A stretch of DNA of 64,000 nt from Winogradskyella vidalii (lineage in GTDB: Bacteria > Bacteroidota > Bacteroidia > Flavobacteriales > Flavobacteriaceae): the NCBI RefSeq assembly GCF_013403955.1, contig NZ_JABFDG010000006.1, positions 124,001 to 188,000 on the forward strand, given 5' to 3'. The position numbers and the translations under genes were made by a program. The notes under the pieces were generated by a model. That model was not told where the DNA came from, did no database searches, and saw only the letters and a program-made list of their open reading frames with translations. Of this stretch, positions 44,575 to 53,000 are shown piece by piece (positions within the stretch are counted from its first letter, which is position 1; every line of letters begins with the position of its first letter).

Positions 44575-46457
44575 TAGAAGAAGAAGTGCTCGATGAATTT
44601 CAACAGATTATGAGCCATATTGGAAATGGCAATAACTTCTTATTGAGCGGTGGAGCTGGTAGTGGAAAAACATATACTTTAGTTCAAGTTATTAAAAAAT
44701 GCATTGAAGATTTTCCTACTTCAAAAGTTGCTTGTATGACATATACTAATGCAGCTGTGAAAGAAATTGAAGAAAGAGTAAATCATAAAAACTTAAATGT
44801 TACTACAATTCACGACTTCCTATGGGATAATATAAAGCATTTTCAAAAAGAACTAAAACAAAGTCTCATAGATTTAGCGAACAATGATTTAATTACTAGA
44901 ATTAAAATTGCAGATGTAGATACGGTTCCAAATGATTTTTTTGATGTATTGGAAAAAGAAATTCAATATAAAGAGTATTTACGCTTACAAGACGGCATAA
45001 TATCTCACGATGAATTATTGATATTGGCTAATCACTTATTTAAAACATACCCAAAACTAAATGACATACTAAAAGATAGATTTAAGTTCATTTTTGTAGA
45101 TGAATATCAAGATACTAGCAAATTAGTAATAGAGATTTTTTTAGAGCATTTTAAACTAAGTAATAAAAAAAATATCATTGGCTTTTTTGGAGATACAATG
45201 CAATGTATTTACGATAATACTGTTGGCAATTTAGATGCATATAAAGGCGCAGAAGATGACAAGGTTCGAGAAGTTAAAAAACAACAAAATAGAAGAAACC
45301 CAAAACTAGTTATTGATTTGGCTAATAGACTTAGAACAGATGATTTAGAACAAACTGAATCGGATGATAAAAATGCTCCAAATATGAATGAAGATGGCAC
45401 CTTAAAGGCTGGAGATATTCGATTTTTATACTCTGATATTGAGAATATTCAAACAGTAAAAGAACATCTTGGTTGGGATTTTAGTGATTCAAAAAACACA
45501 AAAGAACTTAATTTAACTCATAATCTAATTGCAGATAAAGCTGGAATTAGAAACTTAATGAATATCTATAATAGTGATGGTATATTAAAATATAAAAATC
45601 AAGTTCGCAAATACATTAAAGATAATGGAATTGATGAAGATTTCACGGCTATGACTTTTGGAGAAGTTTTAGATTTTTTAGTAGGAGTAAACCCTACAAA
45701 TAGTATGCGACGGTTTATTGATGATAATCCAGAATTATATGATAACGCCAGAAATCAAAATTGGGAAGTTTTCTCAAAGATATATGTAGATAAAGACCAA
45801 TTACTTGATGACAAGAAACAAAGTGAAGATGATGAAAATAAAAAAGGTTCAAAAAGGGATGCTTTAATTAGACATTTGTTTAAAATAGAAACCAATATTT
45901 TTCTCTATTCTAACAAACGTTATAATGAATTTCTAAGAGCTACAGATTATAGATTTAGCATTCGAAGAATAGAAGACAAAAGAGCCTTAAAAGCAAGTAT
46001 CGAATCATTAATTAATGTTGGAGAAAAAACTATTGAAGAAGTAATAAATGAAGCTAATGAAAATCGTGTTTGTTTAATTGATGATAAATTAGAAAGGTTT
46101 ATAATTGATAAGGAGTATTTGTTTAACAGAGTTAAGAATGTAAAATATAAGGAATTCCAAAAATTATTTATTTACTTAGAAGGTTTTACTCCGTTTTCAA
46201 CTCAACATAAAACCAAAGGAGCGGAATTTGATAATGTATTAGTGATTTTAGACAATGGAGGATGGAATAATTATAATTTTAAAAACCTCTTTTTAGTTGC
46301 AGGTTCTGAATCTGTACTAGAAAGAACTCAAAAACTATTCTATGTTTGTTGTACAAGGTCTAAAGAAAAATTAGCTATCTATTTCAATTCTCCAAGTGAT
46401 GCCGTAATTGCAAAGGCTAAAGAATGGTTTGGAGAAGATAATGTTATTCCAGTTTAG
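44562..46457 (+). CDS. gajB: Gabija-like GajB: UvrD/Rep-family superfamily 1 helicase
   Basis: 631 residues; the ATG overlaps the end of gajA by 13 bp, so the two are translationally linked. Helicase motifs: I GGAGSGKT (30-37), Ia YTNAAVKEI, II DEYQD (180-184), III FGDTMQCIY, V STQHKTKGAEFDNVLV and VI CCTRSKEK with Arg599. GajB of B. cereus is about 490 residues; here an extra 130 or so lie in a charged, Asp/Lys-rich region (about 390-470). In Gabija, GajB is thought to sense or process DNA and GajA to nick it, causing phage resistance. Identification rests on the gene pair and motifs. Confidence 0.85.
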   Translation: MVEVVEEEVLDEFQQIMSHIGNGNNFLLSGGAGSGKTYTLVQVIKKCIEDFPTSKVACMTYTNAAVKEIEERVNHKNLNVTTIHDFLWDNIKHFQKELKQSLIDLANNDLITRIKIADVDTVPNDFFDVLEKEIQYKEYLRLQDGIISHDELLILANHLFKTYPKLNDILKDRFKFIFVDEYQDTSKLVIEIFLEHFKLSNKKNIIGFFGDTMQCIYDNTVGNLDAYKGAEDDKVREVKKQQNRRNPKLVIDLANRLRTDDLEQTESDDKNAPNMNEDGTLKAGDIRFLYSDIENIQTVKEHLGWDFSDSKNTKELNLTHNLIADKAGIRNLMNIYNSDGILKYKNQVRKYIKDNGIDEDFTAMTFGEVLDFLVGVNPTNSMRRFIDDNPELYDNARNQNWEVFSKIYVDKDQLLDDKKQSEDDENKKGSKRDALIRHLFKIETNIFLYSNKRYNEFLRATDYRFSIRRIEDKRALKASIESLINVGEKTIEEVINEANENRVCLIDDKLERFIIDKEYLFNRVKNVKYKEFQKLFIYLEGFTPFSTQHKTKGAEFDNVLVILDNGGWNNYNFKNLFLVAGSESVLERTQKLFYVCCTRSKEKLAIYFNSPSDAVIAKAKEWFGEDNVIPV

Positions 46458-46561
46458 AAAATTCTGCTATGAATTAGAAAAATAAATTATTTTCAGCTTG
46501 TAGTAAAGACGATAATTGTGCGTAATGGTCAAGATATATACAATAATAATTGTAACTCCGA

Positions 46562-46595
46562 TAGCTCGACATAACTACTAGTCATATAAAACACT
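46562..46595 (+). repeat. Partial copy of the right-edge repeat after gajB
   Basis: 34 bp beginning TAGCTCGACATAACTACTA; 29 of 34 bases match 47804-47837 in the same orientation. Lies in the 209-bp gap between gajB and the lipoprotein gene, which holds nothing else recognisable apart from a TGCGTAATG also found after the left repeat (42225). Confidence 0.7.
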
Positions 46596-46666
46596 GACTT
46601 TTTGTTATTTGACGCAACCCTTTCGGAATTCCTGCATCTATAAGGTATCACTTAAAAACACATATT

Positions 46667-47122
46667 ATGAAATTAGGACCATTACACTTATTGCTATTTT
46701 TAGGGTTTATATTACTTTCGGGTTGTAGTAATGACGATGATTGTACGGATACGGTTATAAACACCACAAGTCTTGAGATTGCATACGGCTGTACGGATAC
46801 CAAATATCAAATGGATATAGAATTATCTGAAGATTTTATGATTATTAAAAACCAACTTGATTTTGCAGAATTTGTATCAGGTAGTTGCCAACCAACGATT
46901 GATTTTTCTATTTACGATTTGATTATTGGAAAAAAAGGACTTGCGAATGGGAATACTTCTATTGATTATGAGTTAATTAAAAATTGTGAGACTGAAAACG
47001 AAAACCTAATCGTAACTTTCAATCAAAATGAAACAGCTGAAGCCCCTAATTTGACATATCACGCTCTGATACCGAAACTTGAAGATGATCAAGAATTGCA
47101 TGTTGAAATCATAATTAATTAA
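46667..47122 (+). CDS. Small lipoprotein, island passenger
   Basis: 151 residues with a strong lipoprotein signal (lipobox LLSGC, Cys about 20) followed by SNDDDCTDT. The mature part has four more cysteines and no recognised domain. It resembles short lipoproteins of unknown function common in Flavobacteriaceae. It is separated from gajB by a repeat-containing gap and therefore probably not part of the Gabija transcript. It could be an independent cassette gene. Function unknown. Confidence 0.65.
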   Translation: MKLGPLHLLLFLGFILLSGCSNDDDCTDTVINTTSLEIAYGCTDTKYQMDIELSEDFMIIKNQLDFAEFVSGSCQPTIDFSIYDLIIGKKGLANGNTSIDYELIKNCETENENLIVTFNQNETAEAPNLTYHALIPKLEDDQELHVEIIIN

Positions 47123-47166
47123 AAACGTGCTACGACATTGTTGTTGTAAAACATAAAAAATAAACT

Positions 47167-47739
47167 TTGAATTTAATAACAACAATTACGAATATACTAC
47201 TTGAAGAAGGCGTTACTACAACTTATTCTGAAGACGATAATTGTTTAATATTTAGTGGCGTTTATAAGAATGAAACTCGTATTTTCTCAAAGGATATCGT
47301 TTTCAAAGACCATTTGATTGTATGGTTTCAAAAAGATGATTATGGAAATGCACTTTTGAGAAGTTTTAAAGGGAATTTAAATATCAACTATATTCCAGAA
47401 TCAAATCACTCTGATTATGGCGATGGAATTGAATGCCTATATTTAAAAATAATTGACCACTCAATTATCTTTGTGTACAGAGAAAAACATTCAGATTACA
47501 TTTGTTCAATTATGAATGGAATAGTTAAAAGAGAACGTCTTTATTTAGGAACTAAAAAAATTATTAAAGACAATATTCTTTACTTTAAAATTCCTGATTA
47601 TGCTGAAAAAAATATCGGGTTTATAAAAAAACTAAAATTACCTGAACTGGAATATGATAAGGATTTATCAGAAATAGAATTGAACAAACTTAATATTCAT
47701 TTAGAATCCAATTATTTTTTATATAACAGATTCAAATAG
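47167..47739 (+). CDS. Unrecognised protein with TTG start, island passenger
   Basis: 190 residues if translation begins at TTG 47167; an in-frame stop lies just upstream (47161-47163) and no ATG occurs near the N-terminus, so TTG is the best start. No signal peptide, membrane segment or known motif is visible; the sequence is mixed alpha/beta with many Ile, Asp and Tyr. Its TAG stop is embedded in the first repeat unit of the right edge (TAGCTTGACATAA), so gene and repeat abut exactly, a cassette-like feature. AT-rich like the Gabija genes. Function unknown. Confidence 0.6.
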   Translation: MNLITTITNILLEEGVTTTYSEDDNCLIFSGVYKNETRIFSKDIVFKDHLIVWFQKDDYGNALLRSFKGNLNINYIPESNHSDYGDGIECLYLKIIDHSIIFVYREKHSDYICSIMNGIVKRERLYLGTKKIIKDNILYFKIPDYAEKNIGFIKKLKLPELEYDKDLSEIELNKLNIHLESNYFLYNRFK

Positions 47740-47740
47740 C

Positions 47741-47786
47741 TTGACATAAATTATGTCAAATTTCACACAAAAACATTATTACGCTA
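47741..47786 (+). repeat. Right-edge repeat unit 1 with perfect palindrome
   Basis: TTGACATAA and TTATGTCAA (47741-47749, 47751-47759) form a perfect 9-bp palindrome around one base. The following 37 bp (47750-47786) match unit 2 (47858-47894) at 31 of 37 positions. It appears to be a copy that has lost the inner loop of unit 2. Confidence 0.8.
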
Positions 47787-47795
47787 CAAAATGAT

Positions 47796-47902
47796 ACAAC
47801 AATTAGCTTGACATAATTACTAACGATATAAAACACTAGCGTGTCGTTATATCTGCAATTATGTCAAATATCGCCCAAAAGCGCTATTACGCTAATTGTT
47901 GT
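47796..47902 (+). repeat. Right-edge repeat unit 2: long nested hairpin
   Basis: Outer arms ACAACAATTAGC (47796-47807) and GCTAATTGTTGT (47891-47902) are perfect 12-bp inverted repeats; inside, TTGACATAATT (47808-47818) pairs with AATTATGTCAA (47857-47867), and ATATAA with TTATAT further in. The whole can fold as one long cruciform or single-strand hairpin with an asymmetric bulge on the right side. Confidence 0.75.
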
Positions 47903-47916
47903 GATTGTACTATAAT
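47877..47916 (+). repeat. Right copy of the island-flanking direct repeat
   Basis: Matches 42181-42220 at 38 of 40 bases. It includes the right arm of the hairpin above. Downstream to the MFS gene (47917-48017) nothing else was seen. Confidence 0.85.
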
Positions 47917-48017
47917 TTATATTATGTAAAATAGACTTTTTGTAAAACCACAATCCCATCACATAATATATCAAACCATGTATACTTAAGACGACGACAC
48001 TAGAAATAAAAATACTT

Positions 48018-49208
48018 TTATACTTTCCGGTCTCTTCCAGCATCCAAACCAAGAATCAATTTCGCTACAGCAAATACAATCAATAATACTAAAGCATAAT
48101 TCCAAATACGAGTTACATCATAAATAACACCCACTAAAAATGGTCCTGCGGCTGCAATAAAATAGCCAATGGATTGTACAATCCCAGAAAGTTCTGCTGC
48201 AGTTTCCGAATCTTCAGATCGTAAAACAATTAATAACAAAGCCAAACCAAAAGTTCCTCCAAGCGCCACACCTAAAAGACCAATCCAAAGTCCAACCAAT
48301 CCAATATCAGGTAACATTAATCCAGCAAGAGCTATGATTTCCAAAATAGCTAAAACAGCAATAACTAAACGCTGATCTTTTCGGTAACCTGCCCATATAG
48401 GAACTAAAATAGCGCCTATAATTCCAGTCGTTTGCGATAAGGAAAGCATCCACCCTGCGTACGATGCGTCATAACCACGATCTAACAATATCGCTGGTAA
48501 CCAAGCTACAGTGACATAAAATGCCGCAGATTGCAGTCCCATATAAAAAGCTAATTTCCAAACTAGTAGCGAACCACTAAGTTTTTTCATAGCCACTTTA
48601 AAACTGCGACTGGGTTTGGTGCGTTTAATATTCTTTATACTGGGAATCCAAAACATAATAGCGAGTACGGCCAATATGGCCCATACAGCTAATGATCCTC
48701 GCCAACCGAGATCCATTTCTATCGCTAATGGCACACTTAGTCCTGCTGCAAAAGCGGCACCTAAAGACAATACACCAGAAAATAAACTCGTTACAAATCC
48801 TGCTCTTTCAGGGAAATTTCGCTTGATTAGTGCTGGAATCAACACATTACCAAAGGCAATTGCGACTCCTAATAAAATGGTTCCAAAGTACAAATTAAAA
48901 ACACCACCAACAGAACGAATACTGATACCTAAGGCTAATAAAATTAAAGATCCTAAAATCGTGTTTCCGATACCAAAACGTTTGGTAAATAAAGGCGTTA
49001 TGGTAGATACCACACCAAATGCAAGCAACGGTAAAGTAGTTAATAAACCTAATAAAGTATCCGATAACTTTACATCAAAACGAATCATGTCTATTAACGG
49101 CCCAATACTAGATAATGCCGGTCTTAAATTAACCGACACCATTAAGACACCCACAAGTAGTAATGTTCGAGCGCCTTTACTTAATCCATTTTCATCTAAT
49201 TTTGCCAT
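48018..49208 (-). CDS. MFS transporter (CynX/NimT-like)
   Basis: 396 residues from ATG 49208 (MAKLDENGLSKG); an in-frame ATG 33 bp upstream is possible but adds a non-typical polar tail. Twelve membrane helices fill the protein, with the conserved VSVNLRPALSSIGPLIDMIR near the start, typical of the cyanate/2-nitroimidazole permease (CynX/NimT) group. The substrate is unknown. The gene ends 101 bp from the right island repeat, so the island is inserted beyond its 3' end. Confidence 0.85.
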   Translation of the reverse strand: MAKLDENGLSKGARTLLLVGVLMVSVNLRPALSSIGPLIDMIRFDVKLSDTLLGLLTTLPLLAFGVVSTITPLFTKRFGIGNTILGSLILLALGISIRSVGGVFNLYFGTILLGVAIAFGNVLIPALIKRNFPERAGFVTSLFSGVLSLGAAFAAGLSVPLAIEMDLGWRGSLAVWAILAVLAIMFWIPSIKNIKRTKPSRSFKVAMKKLSGSLLVWKLAFYMGLQSAAFYVTVAWLPAILLDRGYDASYAGWMLSLSQTTGIIGAILVPIWAGYRKDQRLVIAVLAILEIIALAGLMLPDIGLVGLWIGLLGVALGGTFGLALLLIVLRSEDSETAAELSGIVQSIGYFIAAAGPFLVGVIYDVTRIWNYALVLLIVFAVAKLILGLDAGRDRKV

Positions 49209-49378
49209 ACTAATTGAATAATGGACACCAATATGCCCCATTGTAATGAAATAAAATACTTCGAAAAAGACAGCAAAAATAGGCGTTTGAGATGAGAAGT
49301 TACTTTTTTAACTAAGGAGATTTACAGGGATTAGCAAAAAGAAGGAAACAACATCAATTGTCCCCATTTTATTAGCGT

Positions 49379-50263
49379 CTACTCCCCTCCTGTTATATAG
49401 TCGCCTTTGACATACTTATCTGCATATTGTTTTGTAAAATGCGCACCATATAAAAGAATGAGACTGGTATAAGACACCCAGAGCATAATTAATATTATGG
49501 AGCCTGCTGCGCCATAGGTGGAGCCTGGTTCCATGGTATTAAAATACCACGCAAGCAAGTACTTCCCTATTAAGAACATAAAGGTTGTTAAGGCGGCGCC
49601 TGTACGTACGGATTTCCATGAGATTTTAGCAGACGGTAAATATTTGAACATGGTAGCAAAAAGGATATAGATAAAGCCTACCGAAATTAAGAAATCGAAA
49701 ACAAATAAATAATCGAACAGGTTTTCTGGTAAAATACGGTCGAGCTGTTTGCTAAATGTACTCAGTAACGAGGTTAGTACAAAACTGGTTAGTAGTAAAA
49801 ACCCTAGAATTAGAATAAATCCAAAACTCTTTACACGACTCATCAGCGTGGCAACCACGTCATTTTTATAAGACGGTTCTTGTTCCCAGATAGAATCTAA
49901 TGCCGATTGTAACTGAAAGAACACACCTGTAGACCCATAGAGCAAAGTTCCAATACCAATGATAGCCGCAAATACAGAGTTGTTTTTTCCACTCTGGTTG
50001 ACAATCATCGTTCTGATTGCGTCGGCAGCATCTGGCCCGATGGTCTGCGAAATTTCACTTAATAATTCACCTCTAACAATATCTTCGCCCCAAACACTAC
50101 CGACTACTTTTAAAATAATAATTACTAAAGCAGGTAGTGACAACACCGCATAATAAGCGACGATGGCACTGCGCTGAAAAGGCTCGCTTCCGAACCATGA
50201 TTTGAACGCCGCCACCAATAATTTGGGCAATTGTTTAATATTGAATTTTTGTGTTTCGCTCAT
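49379..50263 (-). CDS. YihY/BrkB family inner-membrane protein
   Basis: 294 residues with six predicted membrane helices, the whole-length pattern of the YihY/virulence factor BrkB family (formerly misnamed RNase BN). Typical stretches: SAIVAYYAVLSLPALVIIIL, GTLLYGSTGVFFQLQSALDS and GSTYGAAGSIILIMLWVSYT. Function unknown in general; suggested to act in envelope integrity or lipid transport. Spaced 68 bp from the peroxiredoxin-like gene on the same strand. Confidence 0.92.
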   Translation of the reverse strand: MSETQKFNIKQLPKLLVAAFKSWFGSEPFQRSAIVAYYAVLSLPALVIIILKVVGSVWGEDIVRGELLSEISQTIGPDAADAIRTMIVNQSGKNNSVFAAIIGIGTLLYGSTGVFFQLQSALDSIWEQEPSYKNDVVATLMSRVKSFGFILILGFLLLTSFVLTSLLSTFSKQLDRILPENLFDYLFVFDFLISVGFIYILFATMFKYLPSAKISWKSVRTGAALTTFMFLIGKYLLAWYFNTMEPGSTYGAAGSIILIMLWVSYTSLILLYGAHFTKQYADKYVKGDYITGGE

Positions 50264-50331
50264 TGACTACGATGTTGTTTTATACCTAATATATACTTAA
50301 TCTTCTTTTAACTAGTGCTTAACGCCTTGTA

Positions 50332-50838
50332 TTATGCCTCTCCTCTAGCCGGATAATCTTTAGATAATACAAATTTGATGGCATTAATAATATCATCTAA
50401 ACCAGGTCTTGCAAATGGCATGGTTTGAATAGATGCACAGTATAATTCTTGATTAGGACGTATAACAAATAAACCAGGTTCTATAAAGGTATCCGGTTCA
50501 TCTTTAATTCCTTTAGAAATGTATAAGCCCCATTTTCTGGCTTCTTCTATTGGAAATTCATAACCTAAAGGCACATCACCAATATCCCATTCCTTATAGG
50601 TTTCCTCGGCTGTTGCTTTGGTATCGCTGCTTATAGCTACGACGTTGACCCCTAACTCATCGAATTTTGATAATTTACCCTGTAATTCTTCTAAGTATTT
50701 TTTACATACCGGACAGTGTAAACCTCTGTAAACAATAACTAAGGTAAAGGCTTCGGGGTCTTGTTTGCTTAAGCGCCACTCGGTACCATTGATAAGATCT
50801 ATTGTTAATTCTGGTGTTTTCTCTCTTGGTTTTAACAT
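50332..50838 (-). CDS. Peroxiredoxin-like (AhpC/TSA) protein
   Basis: 168 residues, thioredoxin fold of the PRX-like2 group. The active-site area reads RGLHCPVCKKYLEEL with Cys42 and Cys45 forming CxxC, followed by VVAISSDTKATAEET. Unlike standard AhpC the peroxidatic motif PxxxTxxC is replaced by YRGLHCPVC, common in this subfamily. No signal peptide, so cytoplasmic. It probably reduces peroxides or disulfides. It may be co-transcribed with brkB downstream. Confidence 0.85.
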   Translation of the reverse strand: MLKPREKTPELTIDLINGTEWRLSKQDPEAFTLVIVYRGLHCPVCKKYLEELQGKLSKFDELGVNVVAISSDTKATAEETYKEWDIGDVPLGYEFPIEEARKWGLYISKGIKDEPDTFIEPGLFVIRPNQELYCASIQTMPFARPGLDDIINAIKFVLSKDYPARGEA

Positions 50839-51068
50839 GTTTATTCTTTTTAAGGTTTTGCAACTTAATTCTTAAGTCTGACAAGGTTTAAAATTATAAC
50901 GATCAGCATCTAATCATTGTCACATTTAATAATAATCTTAATGGTATTGAAAACTAAGCTCAAGTTTTACGTCTCACCACGCCCCTTTTCTTATATGGTC
51001 AATAATTATCACATTCGCGTTAATGAGGTTCTGTGAAATATTGCAATTTGGAGTCTTAAAAATAACTT

Positions 51069-52457
51069 ATGGAAACGAAACAACAAGATACATTTAAAAC
51101 CATTAACCCAGCCAACGGTAATGAATTGGCCTCCTATCAGTATATGACGGATGCGCAAGTTGAAACCACTGTTAAGACATCTCATGAAGCCTTTTTATTA
51201 TGGAAAACAAAATCGTTTGATGAACGTGGCCAAATTATCAAAGCAATAGGAAAAGCACTTCAAAAGCATAAAACGGAACTCGCCCAATTAATGACCGATG
51301 AAATGGGTAAACTACTCAAACAAAGTCATCAAGAAATTGACCTTTGCACTGGTATTTGTGATTATTCCGCAGAAAAAGCAACTGAAGTTTTAAAGCCTGA
51401 AGAACGTGAATTACAAAATGGAGGAAAAGGTATTATTAGCTATGCACCCATCGGTATTATTTATGGGATTCAACCATGGAATTATCCGGCTTATCAAGTG
51501 ATTCGCTATAGTATTGTTAATCTGATGGCAGGAAACAGTGTGTTGTTAAAACACGCCTCTAATGTAACGGGTACCGCCAAATTATTAGAATCTATTTATA
51601 AGTCTGCAGGATTACCTGAAGGATTATTTAGTGTTATGGTTATTAATCATGAGCAGTCAGACAAACTCATTACTCATAAGCATGTCCGAGGGATTACCTT
51701 AACTGGAAGTCCGGTTGTAGGTGAAGCCATAGGAGAAAAAGCAGGTAAAGCCCTAAAGAAATCGGTTCTAGAATTAGGGAGTAACGATGCCTATATTGTG
51801 CTTGAGGATGCCGATTTAGAACTCGCCATAAAAAAATGTGTTATGGGACGTATCTATAACAATGGAGAAACTTGTATTGCTGCCAAACGCTTTATTGTGG
51901 TAGATGCCGTTTACGATGCATTTAAAGCAGGCTTTGTTAAAGCTATGGAAGCGCTAAAATTAGGAGACCCTACAGATGATGCTTCTAAATTAGGCCCAAT
52001 GGCACGGGAAGATTTGCGAGAAACACTACATGAACAAGTTGAAAAAAGCGTTGCACATGGCGCAAAGATATTGTGCGGTGGTCAGATTCCTGAAGGCGAA
52101 GGTTTCTATTATCCGGCAACGGTGTTAGAATCGGTAACCAAAGGCCAACCGGCTTACGATGATGAGCTTTTTGGACCTGTAGCAGCACTGATTAAAGCCA
52201 AAGATGAAAGCGAGGCTATGGCGATTGCAAATGATAGCCGATTTGGACTTGGTGGTGGTATCTTCTCTACAAACGAACAACATGCCATTGAACTAGCTGA
52301 AACACAATTTGATACCGGAATGGTGTTTATTAATAAATTTGGATTAGCCGAACCTAATATGCCGTTTGGTGGTGTTAAAGATTCAGGATTTGGAAGAGAA
52401 CACGGTGGTTTTGGAATGAAAGAATTTGTTAATGCAAAAGCCATTATGATTGGCTAA
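51069..52457 (+). CDS. NAD(P)-dependent aldehyde dehydrogenase, succinate-semialdehyde type
   Basis: 462 residues, slightly shorter than the typical 480, of the aldehyde dehydrogenase superfamily. Catalytic Cys269 in NNGETCIAAKR and general-base Glu235 in LELGSNDAYIVLEDADLE are intact; the NAD-binding IQPWNYPAYQ region is present. Close pattern to bacterial YneI/Sad and GabD-like succinate-semialdehyde dehydrogenases, though the substrate is not certain. A palindromic hairpin without a T-run follows the gene at 52475-52521. Monocistronic. Confidence 0.87.
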   Translation: METKQQDTFKTINPANGNELASYQYMTDAQVETTVKTSHEAFLLWKTKSFDERGQIIKAIGKALQKHKTELAQLMTDEMGKLLKQSHQEIDLCTGICDYSAEKATEVLKPEERELQNGGKGIISYAPIGIIYGIQPWNYPAYQVIRYSIVNLMAGNSVLLKHASNVTGTAKLLESIYKSAGLPEGLFSVMVINHEQSDKLITHKHVRGITLTGSPVVGEAIGEKAGKALKKSVLELGSNDAYIVLEDADLELAIKKCVMGRIYNNGETCIAAKRFIVVDAVYDAFKAGFVKAMEALKLGDPTDDASKLGPMAREDLRETLHEQVEKSVAHGAKILCGGQIPEGEGFYYPATVLESVTKGQPAYDDELFGPVAALIKAKDESEAMAIANDSRFGLGGGIFSTNEQHAIELAETQFDTGMVFINKFGLAEPNMPFGGVKDSGFGREHGGFGMKEFVNAKAIMIG

Positions 52458-52474
52458 TGGTATCCTATAAACAC

Positions 52475-52521
52475 AGCGCAACTTATAACAGCCCTAAATA
52501 ATGCCTGTTATAAGTTGCGCT
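52475..52521. repeat. Perfect 17-bp inverted repeat after the aldehyde dehydrogenase
   Basis: AGCGCAACTTATAACAG (52475-52491) pairs perfectly with 52505-52521 around a 13-nt loop. No T-run follows (TATTATAATT), so it is not a canonical terminator, though it may stabilise the mRNA end. Confidence 0.8.
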
Positions 52522-52668
52522 ATTATAATTAAAATGATTAAAAAGGTATTCTTTAGATAACAACACGTCATGGCGTGCTAATGGTCCGATTTATAAACCT
52601 TTACAAACGTATAATCGATAAAAGATAGACGTACAACTTACAAATTAGACCCCCAATCACAAAGGTTT

Positions 52669-52676
52669 TAACTTTG
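52669..52676 (+). promoter_or_regulatory. -7 box for the 87-residue protein
   Basis: TAACTTTG, exact TAnnTTTG match 39 bp before ATG 52715; it makes an earlier ATG at 52685 unlikely as start because transcription would begin near it. Confidence 0.4.
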
Positions 52677-52714
52677 TAAATCAGATGTCCCTCTATCTAT
52701 TAAATCTAAATATT

Positions 52715-52978
52715 ATGGAAACAAAATTCTCTTTGTTTAACCAGGTTAATAGTTTATGTTACTGGTTATTAGTCTCAAGCGATTACAGAACGTCAGTGCA
52801 TTTGGATGCAGAAAAAGACACTTACAGTGTTTGTATAACCCATGGAGGTATAGAACTCTATAGTAATACAATTAAAGGCTTTAGTAAAAGAAATGCGACG
52901 TTTTTAGAACACGAGTTAGATGGTATGGTTGCTGGATTATTACATTTAAAGCAAAATGTAGAACAGAAATCAGCTTAA
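52715..52978 (+). CDS. Small uncharacterised protein
   Basis: 87 residues from ATG 52715, chosen over 52685 because the -7 box at 52669 leaves almost no leader for the earlier codon. A soluble alpha/beta sequence with no recognised domain, signal or metal motif. Contains two cysteines. It lies convergent to the beta-barrel gene with 22 bp between stops and no hairpin. Reality is supported by codon pattern and the promoter box only. Confidence 0.55.
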   Translation: METKFSLFNQVNSLCYWLLVSSDYRTSVHLDAEKDTYSVCITHGGIELYSNTIKGFSKRNATFLEHELDGMVAGLLHLKQNVEQKSA

Positions 52979-53000
52979 ACACTACTTGACGTTTCAATTA

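Larger units (their letters stand above)
42181..47916. mobile_element. Repeat-bounded accessory island with Gabija-like defence genes
   Basis: The 5.7 kb between the 40-bp direct repeats holds gajA, gajB, a small lipoprotein gene and a gene with a TTG start, all on the + strand. Flanking genes are core-type. No integrase, transposase or recombinase is inside. The right edge has nested repeats and long hairpins reminiscent of cassette-recombination sites, but they do not fit the integron attC consensus. The boundary is inferred from the repeats; the mechanism of movement is unknown. Confidence 0.5.

Noticed and set aside
47796-47916. Integron attC site
   Set aside because: Shape is similar, but the arms do not fit RYYYAAC/GTTRRRY and no integron integrase is in the window; kept only as a candidate cassette repeat.
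48616-49221. 201-codon frame antisense to the MFS transporter
   Set aside because: It mirrors a clear 12-helix membrane protein, has a low-complexity Pro/Asn/Lys composition and no promoter.
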